A DNA stretch of 64,000 bases from Paraburkholderia nodosa DSM 21604 (GTDB taxonomy: Bacteria; Pseudomonadota; Gammaproteobacteria; Burkholderiales; Burkholderiaceae). The stretch spans positions 36,223 to 100,222 of the forward strand of contig NZ_JAFA01000022.1 of the NCBI RefSeq assembly GCF_000519185.1, given 5' to 3'. The position numbers and the translations under genes are program-made. Of this stretch, positions 51,888 to 60,660 are shown in pieces. How positions within the stretch are numbered: position 1 is the first letter of the stretch; every line of letters starts with the position of its first letter. Under the pieces are notes generated by a model that saw only the letters and a list, made by a program, of their open reading frames with translations, did no database searches and was not told the origin of the DNA.

Positions 51888-53591
51888 TTATGCGTGGAGA
51901 CGCAGCAGGTCCGCTACCCGTTCCGCCATCATGATCGTCGGCACATTCGTGTTTGCACACGGAATGGACGGCATCAGCGAGGCATCGCACACGTGCAAGC
52001 CCTTCACGCCATGCACCGCGCCATCTGAATCCGTCACTGCGAGCGGATCGCTGGCCGAACCCATGCGGCAGGTTCCCGACGGATGCCATGTCCCGCCGAC
52101 CGAACGTTTGACGAAATCCGTCATCGCACGGTCGTCGGCCAGCAGCGCGTCGAGCGTCACGCCTTGCGTCACGACACCTTTGATCAACGCGCGCCGCAAA
52201 GGCCCGACCATGTCGAGCAAACCGCTCAGCAAGCCGCGCTGCACCGCGTTCCACATGCCGGGCACGGCCACTGCCGCCACACGCGGCGAATAGCTCGACG
52301 GAAAGATCACGTCGCGACGCCCCGCCATGGCGGGCGAGGCCAGCGTCGCCGCGCCAAAGCGCAGCGCGAGCTTAAGCCGTTCGAGGTCGCGCGCGTCGGA
52401 GAGCATGGCGAAATCGACTTTCGGCTCGTCGAACACGCTCGACGACGCGAGCGTCACACGGCCGCGCGAATACGACTTGTTGACCCAGAAGAAGAGCGTG
52501 CCGAGCCGGTAGCCCACCGAATGCCAGCCCGAGCGTGACAGGATCGCGCCGTGCATGTCGCCGGGCACCGTGCGTTCGAGCGCCGACGAAAACCGCACGA
52601 TCGCCTGCTCATGATGCTCGTCGGGAAACGGCGTGCGAGCGCCGCGCGGCAAAAACGCCGACACCGCGATCGACGGATGCTCCATCAGGTTGCGCCCCAC
52701 GCCCGCGCGATCGGCAATCACGTCGATGCCATGCGCCGCGAGTTCATCGGCTGGGCCAATGCCGCTGCGCATCAGCAAGGCGGGGCTATGAATCGCACCG
52801 GAGGAGACGATCACGCGCCGCGCCTTCACGTCCTCACGCGTACCGTCCGCCCGCACGATGCGCGCGCCGAGGGCTACGTGGCCATCGAACAGGACGCGCT
52901 CGACGACTTCGCCCGTGCGTATCGAAAGATTGGGGCGCTCGCGCGCGGCATCGTCGAGATAGCACACCGAAGTCGGAATGCGGTCGCCTTGCGCGCTCAC
53001 CGCGATCGACCCGATGAACGTGCCGTCTTCCCACGGGCCGTTCTGGTCGCCATGAAGCGCGTAGCCGTTCTGGCCGAGCGTATCGAGCACGGCGCGCACG
53101 AATGGCGAGATCCGCGGCCACTTCGTGCGCTGGATGCGTAAAGGCCCGTCGCTGCCATGACGCGGGCCGCTGAAATCGGAATCGGTTTCGAGCTTGCGGA
53201 AGTAGGGCAGACACGACGCCCAGTTCCAGCCCGAGGCCCCGAGCGCTTCCCATTCGTCGTAATCGGCGGGCGCGCCGCGATTGGCCATCAGCGCGTTGAT
53301 AGCGGAGCCGCCGCCCAGCAAACGCGCCTGCTCATAGCGGCGCAGGGCGGCGCTCGCGCTCATGCGCGCCTTCAACTGCTGCCAGAGGTTGCGCGTTTCC
53401 AGATACGCGCGTCCCGGATAGCGGGTGCGGATCGCGTCGGGCATGGTATGCGCGGAGATATCGCGGCCCGCTTCGACGAGGCAAACCTTCGCACCCCTGT
53501 CTTCCGACAAACGCGCGGCCAGCACGCAGCCCGCCGAGCCGCCGCCCAGAATCAGATAGTCGATCACGTGTGGAGGGAGTGGGCCGCGCAT
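51888..53591 (-). CDS. GMC oxidoreductase, choline dehydrogenase-like
   Basis: A 567-residue FAD enzyme of the glucose-methanol-choline family. The FAD motif is YLILGGGSAGCVLAARLSED, the GMC signature is in RLLGGGSAINALMANRG, and the C-terminal catalytic block is GGTWHPSGTCRMGS with the NTN-like ANTNVPTIMMAERVAD. It would oxidise a primary alcohol to an aldehyde. It follows the binding-protein gene by 52 bp on the minus strand and is likely under the second LysR-type promoter. An amino-alcohol substrate feeding the DAO/ALDH route is a reasonable inference. Confidence 0.92.
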   Translation of the reverse strand: MRGPLPPHVIDYLILGGGSAGCVLAARLSEDRGAKVCLVEAGRDISAHTMPDAIRTRYPGRAYLETRNLWQQLKARMSASAALRRYEQARLLGGGSAINALMANRGAPADYDEWEALGASGWNWASCLPYFRKLETDSDFSGPRHGSDGPLRIQRTKWPRISPFVRAVLDTLGQNGYALHGDQNGPWEDGTFIGSIAVSAQGDRIPTSVCYLDDAARERPNLSIRTGEVVERVLFDGHVALGARIVRADGTREDVKARRVIVSSGAIHSPALLMRSGIGPADELAAHGIDVIADRAGVGRNLMEHPSIAVSAFLPRGARTPFPDEHHEQAIVRFSSALERTVPGDMHGAILSRSGWHSVGYRLGTLFFWVNKSYSRGRVTLASSSVFDEPKVDFAMLSDARDLERLKLALRFGAATLASPAMAGRRDVIFPSSYSPRVAAVAVPGMWNAVQRGLLSGLLDMVGPLRRALIKGVVTQGVTLDALLADDRAMTDFVKRSVGGTWHPSGTCRMGSASDPLAVTDSDGAVHGVKGLHVCDASLMPSIPCANTNVPTIMMAERVADLLRLHA

Positions 53592-53643
53592 CTCGCACGA
53601 TGCGCGGCACGTGAGGAATGAGGAGCGTGAAGAGAGTCGTGCG

Positions 53644-54705
53644 TTACTGCATGAACTTGAGCCAGCGTGCCTTCGCCTGAATGCCCGGCTCCGACGCCCA
53701 CCATTCCTCCGACATCAACGCTTGTTTCGCCGCGTTGGCCGGCGAGCTAGGCAGTTCGGCCGCACGCTTCTCGCTGATCTTGCCGGTCTTGAACGCAGCC
53801 GGGTTGCCCGGACCGTAATCGATATATAGCGGCAGATCGGCCTGCAGATCCGGCGACAGCGCCGCATTGATGAAGCGCACGGCGTCGTTCAGGTTCGGCG
53901 CATTCTTGAGCACGCACAATTGCGTGTTTTGCAGAATGCCGTCGTTGAACGTGAAGCCGATGTCCGGGTCGTCCTTCATCACGGCGCTCGCGCGGCCGTT
54001 CCAGATCATGGCCATGTCGACTTCGCCGTCATGCAGCAATTGCGCGGACTGGCCGCCCGACGTCCACCACACGGTAATGTCCGGCTTGATCTGTTCGAGC
54101 TTCTTGAAGGCGCGATCGACGTCGAGCGGATACAGCTTATCGCGCGGCACGCCGTCGGCGAGCAGCGCGGCTTCGAGCACGGTCACGGGATCATTGCGCA
54201 GCGCGCGCGTGCCGGGGAAGTTCTTCACGTCCCAGAAGTCCTTCCAGCTTTGCGGCACTTTCTTCAGCGTTTTCTTGTTGTAGCCAATTACCGTCGAATA
54301 AAACTCATATGCAACGGAATAGGGCGTGCGGTACTTGGCGGGCACGCTCGCCGCGTTGGGCAGCTTCGAGAAGTCCAGCTTTTCCAGCAGGCCCGCGCGG
54401 CCGCCGCGCAGACAGTTGGCAGTTGGGGTGTCGACCACGTCCCAGACCGGCTTGCCCGTTTCGCCCTGCGCCTTGATTTGCGGCCACGCGTCGGGAATGC
54501 TGTCCTGGTTGATGGTGATGCCGAGCTGCTTCGCGGCGGGGTCGAGAATCGCTTTGGTCTGGGCTTCCTGATAGGCGCCGCCCTGCGACACGAAGGTGAT
54601 CTTGCCCGCTGCGAAGGCCGGCGAGGCGCCCGCGATGGTGAACAGCAATGTCATGGCCAGCGGGCGCAGCGGAAAGCTCGAACAATGGAACCTTGCAATC
54701 TTCAT
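53644..54705 (-). CDS. ABC transporter substrate-binding protein, PotD type
   Basis: A 353-residue periplasmic binding protein of the polyamine/iron family (SBP_bac_8/PotD style). The signal peptide runs to about residue 33 (MTLLFTIAGASPAFAAGKIT). Landmarks are VSQGGAYQEAQTKAILDPAA, DVVDTPTANCLRGGRAGLLE, YEFYSTVIGYNKKTL and DVKNFPGTRALRNDP. The start is the ATG at 54705. It serves the importer encoded at 45486 and 48684-50398. Both transcription units carry the same promoter, which explains how separated subunits can be made together. Confidence 0.93.
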   Translation of the reverse strand: MKIARFHCSSFPLRPLAMTLLFTIAGASPAFAAGKITFVSQGGAYQEAQTKAILDPAAKQLGITINQDSIPDAWPQIKAQGETGKPVWDVVDTPTANCLRGGRAGLLEKLDFSKLPNAASVPAKYRTPYSVAYEFYSTVIGYNKKTLKKVPQSWKDFWDVKNFPGTRALRNDPVTVLEAALLADGVPRDKLYPLDVDRAFKKLEQIKPDITVWWTSGGQSAQLLHDGEVDMAMIWNGRASAVMKDDPDIGFTFNDGILQNTQLCVLKNAPNLNDAVRFINAALSPDLQADLPLYIDYGPGNPAAFKTGKISEKRAAELPSSPANAAKQALMSEEWWASEPGIQAKARWLKFMQ

Positions 54706-54801
54706 CACGGCGTTTCCTCGACATGGGTGAAGCGGTGGACGTCTTGCAGGCGGCGCGCTTTCCCGCAATTGCACAAACGGAAAAGGCGCGCGTTTGAAGT
54801 G

Positions 54802-54868
54802 AATATATTGAGTCAATTTCGCGGCGGCAATACCGCAATTGTTGGAGTGTCCATGACCTGATGTTATG
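54802..54868 (-). promoter_or_regulatory. Second copy of the LysR-regulated promoter
   Basis: On the minus strand, CATAACATCAGGTCATG (54868-54852, the reverse complement of the 17-mer at 45383) is followed by 6 bp. Then comes CCAACAATTGCGGTATTGCCGCC (54845-54823), including -35 TTGCCG (54830-54825), 17 bp and -10 TATATT (54807-54802). Only a few bases differ from the promoter at 45383-45449, with no gap. It lies 97 bp upstream of the binding-protein start. Confidence 0.8.
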
Positions 54869-54901
54869 TTGGCGCGAGCCTCATGGACCTCCGGGATTAC
54901 C

Positions 54902-55140
54902 TCAATCCAGGCCGCCCTGGCAGAGGTATTTGATCGACAGATAGTCGTCGAGACCGTACTTCGAACCTTCGCGGCCGTAGCCCGATTCCTTCACGCCGCC
55001 GAACGGAGCGGCTTCACTTGAAATCGCGCTCTCGTTGATGCCGACAATGCCCGCCTCCAGCGCCCGCGACATACGGTCGATACGGCGCACGTCCTGGCTG
55101 TAGAAGTACGACGCGAGGCCGAATGGCGTGTCGTTGGCGG
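54902..55140 (-). pseudogene. C-terminal remnant of gabD
   Basis: The last 75 or so codons of a second succinate-semialdehyde dehydrogenase are present, from NDTPFGLASYFYSQDVRR to the final KYLCQGGLD. Most residues match the intact gabD at 15475-16947. Homology stops near 55140, where the sequence changes abruptly to unrelated DNA. The upstream 85% of the gene is missing, so it is not functional. The truncation marks the right edge of cluster B and the left edge of an accessory stretch. Confidence 0.9.
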
Positions 55141-55204
55141 GAAGCAGGACGCTGCACGGGGAGGTATTCCTTGTACACGCGATTTAACGGCGACCACTCT
55201 CACT

Positions 55205-56604
55205 TCACGTCGGCTCTGGACTGAAAATAGCGTTATCAGTCCAGTGCCGTTTCGCGCTCGGCGGCACAGCGGGGACGCGTGCGCTAGAGGCGCTGCGAGC
55301 CGCGGATCTTGGCTTGCTGGTAACGGCGCGCAGCATCGCCCAGGTGGGGCCCGCCCGCCAGAAGCCGCCGAAGTGCCGGACATCACCAACCAGCGCGTGG
55401 TAGCTGCCGGCGAGCAGCGGATCCATCGGTTCAGGTCTGACAAGCGGGACAGCCGGGGTGTGTGGCAGGGCAACGTGGCAGACGCGCTGATAGTCGATGG
55501 CGCTGCGCCGCAACGCTGTGATGGCGTCACCTGGCGTGGCGCCGATCGCCTGCAGCCGGGCCCCTGCCAGTCGCGCCGCGAATTGCCTGTCCCGGGTGCG
55601 GTAGATCCAGCACCACAGGCGCTTGCCCCTGAACCCGACCAGGCGCCGACGCCGGAGATCGAGCTCCGCAGGTTCAATCGTTTCGATGACGGTCCACCCG
55701 GCATCGCGCGACCATATCAGGCACGCGCCGGAATGGTCGGCCAGCATTTCATCACGGCGCTGCTCAAGCGCGTCCGTGTACGCTGCGCGTCGTTCGGACT
55801 TGGTTGCTTGGGGCGCGGCGCCCCAAGCAGAAGCCGCGGCGGTGACGAACTGCAGGCCGTCGGGCGTCGCTCTGGCCAGCCACGCGCAGTTACTCCATGG
55901 TGCATAGGACTCCGTATCAGACCATTCCGCAACACCCGTGTGGGCGACGAGTGCGGCACGCAGATTCGCTTCTTGCCAGACGGCGCCCAGCGTGACGCGT
56001 GCAGCGTGATATCCAGCCCAGCGGGCCTGCGCAGGACTCAATGCATTCGCGCCCTTTACGCAGCATCCGTCCTTGATGTGGTTGCGCAGCCCACCGACAA
56101 CGTCCCATGGTGGCTTTCGACCGGGCCAGCCGCGCAGCTCGACCTCAGGTTCAATCGCCCGTGACCAGAGGACGTCCGTGAACGCACGGAGCGTGCGCAC
56201 GTCGGACTGTATCCGGCAACCGATTTCCAGCGGGTCGCCCGTTGCCACGAAGGACCTGACGATCCGCGTTGAGTGCGGAGCAATGTGCCTGCGGATGTAA
56301 CGTGCGAGCGCACGATATACCGTAGCGTCGGGCGTTTCGTCCCAGAACGCGGTGATGGGCGGTGGTCGTTCTCTGGGTGGAGGCCGTAGAGGGAATGCGG
56401 GGTGCGGTGCCACGGCGGCGCGGCGCGAACGACAGCGAGAAAATGCCCCCGCCGGCTGGAGACGGTGGCAAAGCGCGCGTCGTCCTCGTTGTCGAGCTGC
56501 AACCAGAAACACTGCCCGAGAAGATCGGTTCGCAGCGCTAACCACTCGGCGGAATAGCGGGAGGCGGCGAAGTTGAAGTGGGGCCGAGTCGGCAAGGCTG
56601 GCAT
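55205..56604 (-). pseudogene. Unrecognised protein gene with a probable frameshift
   Basis: Two adjoining frames look like one protein of about 460 residues. The N-terminal part from ATG 56604 reads MPALPTRPHFNFAASRYSAE and FATVSSRRGHFLAVVRAAPP. After about 56350 the protein-like sequence continues in the frame with PPITAFWDETPDATVYRALA, TLRAFTDVLWSRAIEPEVEL, AGYHAARVTLGAVWQEANLR and WTVIETIEPAELDLRRRRLV. I recognise no family. Tryptophan- and arginine-rich sequence suggests a soluble island-encoded protein. It diverges from the response regulator. The break may be a real mutation or a one-base sequencing error. The C-terminal 40 residues look less convincing. Confidence 0.5.
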
Positions 56605-56730
56605 CGGGGCGCCGTGCGTCGCATGCCTCCCGGCATAGCAAGGCAGGTAGGCCCGGTGACCAGGAATGATATTTGCTTCGGGAAACTGTTTGCTTCACGG
56701 TCCATTCCCTCCCCCAACGACCCGATCACC

Positions 56731-57096
56731 GTGGACACGATCCTTCTCGTTGACGATGACAGGAAGACCCTGCGCCCGCTCCGCATCATTCTGGAGGGTG
56801 AGGGATTTCGTGTGCTGACCGCGCTCAGTGGGGATGCTGCCGTTTCCATCACCGAAGCAGACCGGCCCGACCTCATCGTTACGGACTGGATGATGCCTGG
56901 TATGGACGGCGTTGCGCTTTGCCGCCGGCTGAAGGCCGACCAAGCGACAGCGGCCATTCCTGTTGTCATGCTTTCGGCTGCGCAGCCGCAGCAGCCTCCC
57001 CCAGGCGAACGCTTATGGGACGTCCTGTTGAGGAAGCCCACACCGATAGCGCGTCTGATCGAAGTGGTTGGCAATCTGCTAGACGCTCATCGGTAA
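56731..57096 (+). CDS. Single-domain response regulator (CheY-like)
   Basis: A receiver domain of about 121 residues. The acidic pocket is ILLVDDD, the phosphorylation site is DLIVTDWMMPGMDGVALCRR, the conserved Thr/Ser is in PVVMLSAAQ and the Lys is in LLRKPTPI. No output domain follows. The start is uncertain: GTG at 56731 gives the usual short lead into the first strand, but ATGs at 56623 and 56578 are in frame and would add 36-51 residues. It has no histidine kinase next to it and stands alone in the accessory stretch. Confidence 0.8.
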   Translation: MDTILLVDDDRKTLRPLRIILEGEGFRVLTALSGDAAVSITEADRPDLIVTDWMMPGMDGVALCRRLKADQATAAIPVVMLSAAQPQQPPPGERLWDVLLRKPTPIARLIEVVGNLLDAHR

Positions 57097-57554
57097 TTTG
57101 CGACGCGGCAAGCTGCCTTTCTTTCGTAAGCGTTGCTTGAGCACCGGAAGCATGAGGCCCTGTAACTCGTCTGAATGAAAGTCAGCACACATGCCGATGA
57201 TCCTGTGTCAGGCGAAGCCAGTCATGAAAGTAACGCCTGCGTCAGCACTTGGCTCGGACGTTGCGGGGTCAGAAGAAACATAATTCAGATACAGGAAAGT
57301 TTCCTGGGTCAAGCCAGCCACTCCGCGGGAAAGCACCGGTCTTTATGGTGCTAACGTACGCACAGAACGATAGCTCATAAATTTTGCATTTTGCCGATCC
57401 AGCATGTATTATTGTGCGAACGATAGCATTATGAGTCGCTTGCAAAGGCGACTGAATGCTAGTAGTGCGTCATGATTCGCGGCGATATCGCGATCAACCG
57501 ACGCGGCGGCGTGCAGGGCGCGCATGACTCGTAGCCCGTGGCGAGGAGGATAAC
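57097..57554. other. About 460 bp non-coding, AT-richer
   Basis: No gene was recognised. The part from 57350 to 57480 is clearly richer in A and T than the surroundings, with ATAAATTTTGCATTTTG near 57378, and an interrupted palindrome GTGC-TA-ACGT-AC-GCAC near 57349-57364. This may hold the promoter for the three small genes that follow. Confidence 0.4.
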
Positions 57555-57827
57555 GTGAATTTTGAAGAGTGTACCTTGCGGTTCCACGTTGAAAAGTGGT
57601 TCGGGTCAGCCGCACTTTCGTCATTGGAGGTCCGTCGCGTCCGACCGCAGAGGCTTGGTCGAGTTCGATGTGTCCGCGTGGCGTTTGCCAGGTCTGAGAA
57701 GCCCACGGAGATATTCTTCTTTCAGCATCGCGACGGCAGGTGGAGCGTCTCGCCGCCGGACGTGCGGCGACCGTCAATGACACAGTCGGTGAATATGTAT
57801 GGGTGCGGGATCTGGAAGGAATCGTGA
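57555..57827 (+). CDS. Hypothetical 90-residue protein
   Basis: A GTG-initiated gene with a perfect AGGAGG (57544-57549) 5 bp ahead, which is strong support for translation. The product starts MNFEECTLRFHVEKWFGSAA and contains FARSEKPTEIFFFQHRDGRW, suggesting a small beta-rich fold. I do not recognise a family. It precedes two further unrecognised genes on the same strand in an AT-richer accessory stretch. Confidence 0.6.
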   Translation: MNFEECTLRFHVEKWFGSAALSSLEVRRVRPQRLGRVRCVRVAFARSEKPTEIFFFQHRDGRWSVSPPDVRRPSMTQSVNMYGCGIWKES

Positions 57828-57933
57828 CTCCGATGAAACGTAGGACCGCAACTTTTGAGTATGGCGATTGCGAATCGCAGAGTGGCCATTCTTCTGGTTC
57901 GCGGTCTACCAGATTCACAATTTTGCACACACC

Positions 57934-58329
57934 ATGCGAACTTTGGCGTGGGAGGAGCGCTGGAACCGGGCGTCTCCCGGAGGCTGGATGTACAGCGTCG
58001 AACAAATTCAGAAGCGCTTCGTCTTCGCAGGTACAGAGGGGGCGCGCCAGTGCGTGAGACGGCACGGTACTGCGTTGCCAATTCATGAAATCCGTTCGGT
58101 GCTCGGGAGTTTGATCCGCATTTTAAATGACGCGATTTCGGACGGGTATTTACCCTCCGGTGCACGCTCTCTGTGGCGTTACATAGAGCCCGAATCGTTG
58201 TTATTGCTGAGGGAAGCGCAGTCCGAGCCGAAAATCCTTTCGCTCACGGACGTCGCCAACCGTTCGTCGGTTCCAGTTTCCAACACAAATATATCAGTGA
58301 TTGAGTCCCATGCGCAGAAGAAGGGGTAA
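57934..58329 (+). CDS. Hypothetical 131-residue protein
   Basis: The frame contains convincing helical sequence: MRTLAWEERWNRASPGGWMY, SVEQIQKRFVFAGTEGARQC, RSVLGSLIRILNDAISDGYL and RYIEPESLLLLREAQSE. The ATG at 57934 is the first methionine; a TTG at 57868 would add 22 residues. No family is recognised. It overlaps the next gene by 20 bp, so the two may be coupled. Together with its neighbours it may be a strain-specific module. Confidence 0.5.
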   Translation: MRTLAWEERWNRASPGGWMYSVEQIQKRFVFAGTEGARQCVRRHGTALPIHEIRSVLGSLIRILNDAISDGYLPSGARSLWRYIEPESLLLLREAQSEPKILSLTDVANRSSVPVSNTNISVIESHAQKKG

Positions 58330-58810
58330 CAAACCCCGTCGCGAAAAGGATGTGCACTGGGTGCAGCCCCACGGTTCCCTGCTCCCTTTGCCAGACGAAG
58401 AAGTGCGAGGACGCGCTCTCACCGTACATCTCGCTTTGGCTGTTTGTCGAGCGGGAAAGGGAAACAAATACCTGTTGTGTGAACTTGCTCGTGTGTCCTA
58501 CTCGTCCTACTACATGTGGAAGAAGGGGGTGGGTAGTGCGGAGGTCGACACGTTTACTGCTGCCGAGCAGGTTCTGGAACTCGCCGCAGAACACGCCGAG
58601 GAATCGGGGATATGGTTGCTCGCCGCGAGTTCGCCCGTTGAGCGACTGGTCTGCCTATACGATGAACAACTGGCTGCCGTAACGAAAGCCGTCTTCTACG
58701 AGTGCGAAATGCAGGTCGTGCAAGCCATTGCTCGCATTTCTCACGCGTCGGTGCATGGCTTAACACCCGTGGAGAAGAGAGCCGGGATGTACCAGACAGC
58801 GTCCGATTGA
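58310..58810 (+). CDS. Hypothetical 166-residue protein, possible HTH
   Basis: A protein starting with a basic run (MRRRRGNKPRREKDVHWVQP), followed by LTVHLALAVCRAGKGNKYLL and CELARVSYSSYYMWKKGVGS. The latter resembles the recognition segment of a Cro/C1-type helix-turn-helix. The second half is helical (AAEQVLELAAEHAEESGIWL, VERLVCLYDEQLAAVTKAVF). I recognise no family. The ATG at 58310 overlaps the previous gene; the LysR gene follows after 76 bp. A small regulator of an accessory module is possible. Confidence 0.55.
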   Translation: MRRRRGNKPRREKDVHWVQPHGSLLPLPDEEVRGRALTVHLALAVCRAGKGNKYLLCELARVSYSSYYMWKKGVGSAEVDTFTAAEQVLELAAEHAEESGIWLLAASSPVERLVCLYDEQLAAVTKAVFYECEMQVVQAIARISHASVHGLTPVEKRAGMYQTASD

Positions 58811-58886
58811 TCACGAGTGCACCGATCGACTCACGATCGTCTCGTGCGGTGTGAACATATCCGTACTCGTCCCTTTCAGCTTTGCC

Positions 58887-59837
58887 ATGAATCTTCTTCA
58901 ATGCATGCGGATTTTCTCGAAGGTCGTGTCTACGGGCGGTTACGCGGCGGCTGCGCGAAGCCTCGACACGACAACGTCGGTGGTCTCGCGGTCTGTCGTA
59001 CAGCTGGAGACACATCTAGGCATCCGTCTACTGAATCGTACGACGCGAAGCGTCGCTCTGACAGAATCGGGTGAGAAGTATCTTCATCAATGCCAGAAAA
59101 TTCTCAAGAACATTGAAGAAGCAGAAGCTGAGGCAGCTGCGTCGGCGACGCGATTGACGGGGAAGTTGAAAGTCCACGCGATTTCGAGCTTTGGACAGAA
59201 CTTGCTCCTTCCTTCGGTCCTCCGCTTTAAGCGCGAAAACCCGACTGTCCAGCTCGACCTGACGCTGTCCAGTACGCCGGCTGACATGATTGAAGATCGA
59301 TACGACTGCTCGGTTGTTTTTGCACCTGAACTGCCTGACTCAAGTTTCGTGAGCGCGAGGCTCGGAAGCATGGGCGGGGTAGTCTGTGCGTCGCCAGCGT
59401 ATCTTCGGGAACACGGGATGCCAGATCATCCCGGGGATCTGGAGCGACACATCTGCGTCCAGCTGGCGAATGCTGTCTTTCCGGCAGAGCAATGGGTTTT
59501 CCAGGGAGACGATCGCATCTATTCGGTCGACATCGGGCACATGGGGTTCTCCGTGAACATGCCCGAAGCGCTGGCTCCGGCCGTCGCAGCGGGCCTCGGA
59601 ATTGGTTTGTTGCCAATCTCTACGGCGCTTCCGGAGCTAAGGAGCGGACGCGCTATCCGACTGCTCGCTGGCTATGTCCCGCAACCTGTGAACGTCTATG
59701 TGCTCTACCAGTCCCGGAGATTCCTCGAGAAGAAGGTGCGCGCCTGGGTTGACCGCTTACGTGGGGACATTCCGGAGATCCTCCAACACTATATCGGCGA
59801 ACTGCGGGTGCTCGACAGCGCAAGCGAGAGGGTGTGA
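58887..59837 (+). CDS. LysR family regulator
   Basis: A 316-residue LysR regulator of the large aromatic-compound/DNA-binding group. The helix-turn-helix is in MRIFSKVVSTGGYAAAARSL and DTTTSVVSRSVVQLETHLGI, and LLNRTTRSVALTESGEKYL follows. The effector domain has MPEALAPAVAAGLGIGLLPI. The start at ATG 58887 gives MNLLQCMRIF; an upstream ATG at 58851 is less likely. It may control the catabolic genes after 60661, but the 820-bp separation and opposite orientation leave this open. Confidence 0.92.
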   Translation: MNLLQCMRIFSKVVSTGGYAAAARSLDTTTSVVSRSVVQLETHLGIRLLNRTTRSVALTESGEKYLHQCQKILKNIEEAEAEAAASATRLTGKLKVHAISSFGQNLLLPSVLRFKRENPTVQLDLTLSSTPADMIEDRYDCSVVFAPELPDSSFVSARLGSMGGVVCASPAYLREHGMPDHPGDLERHICVQLANAVFPAEQWVFQGDDRIYSVDIGHMGFSVNMPEALAPAVAAGLGIGLLPISTALPELRSGRAIRLLAGYVPQPVNVYVLYQSRRFLEKKVRAWVDRLRGDIPEILQHYIGELRVLDSASERV

Positions 59838-60660
59838 CTCGCGAATGTGAAGGGCGTTGTGCAGCTTCGCGCACCTGGCCTGGATCAACGAAGATGTACC
59901 GCGGTGCCGGCACGACGATCAGCGCGCGACCGCCCAGCCAGGATCTCGCCGGGTACGAGCCTGGTCGATGGAGGCAGCGGGAGGTCGCTCCGACAGCTGA
60001 ACCTCGCATCGGCGTGAATGGCCATGGTCACCGCCAGGGAAAGTGAAGTCCATATGGCGGTCGATACGCCATGGCAATTGCTTACTTGGCAGGTGACGGG
60101 GGCGAATGACGAGCAGCGTGCGCACGAAGCGAGGCGCGACACCGGGGCTTCAAGTGATTGCGTCGTCTCATTGCATAACGGCTTGCGCCGCTGTCGCGCC
60201 TTTGGATGGTGGCTCCGACTGAGCAAGCGACCACCGCGAACCCGCACAAGGGTCCCCGCACTCACCGGAGATTTACTTCGTGGTTTTCCGGTCACGAGCC
60301 CCGTTGACGTTACAAACCTGACGAAGCGAGCGTCGTCCCCACTGACCCAGGCGGATCATGATGCACGGTAGCGACTGGATGAAGCCACCAGGACGCGTGC
60401 GCGACACGCGTTGGGTAGCTGGCCCGACGTCGGTTTGCACGTGCGAGGCGCCGAGCGTCTCGCTGCCACGTCCTGATTCTTGAGAAACAAGCAGGCAGAC
60501 GGGCAGCGATGCCGCGATGAGGGCACAGGTAAAACGCTTTTCCTCGTGGTCCATCCGTATTCTCCAGCAGTCGGTGCACCAACTGGTTAGGCGCGTGAGC
60601 TTCGCCTCGTGTGCCGGCATCTACCGGATGGCGGGCGTTTCCGCATCACTCCGCGGATGT
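59838..60660. other. About 820 bp with no confident gene
   Basis: No recognisable protein family. One minus-strand frame from ATG 60554 to 60273 begins MDHEEKRFTCALIAASLPVC, like a short signal peptide, and could encode a small secreted protein. Its remainder looks random. The region may contain remnants of older genes. Confidence 0.35.

Noticed and set aside
45383..54868. The identical 17-mer at both ends of cluster B as att sites or transposon direct repeats
   Set aside because: Both copies read the same on the plus strand, which first suggested flanking repeats. The 17-mer is itself a dyad, however, and the homology continues with exact promoter spacing in inverted orientation toward two gene starts. 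That fits regulatory sites better.
59885..60371. Overlapping frames on both strands downstream of the LysR gene
   Set aside because: All are arginine- and proline-rich shadows typical of GC-rich non-coding DNA, without motifs.
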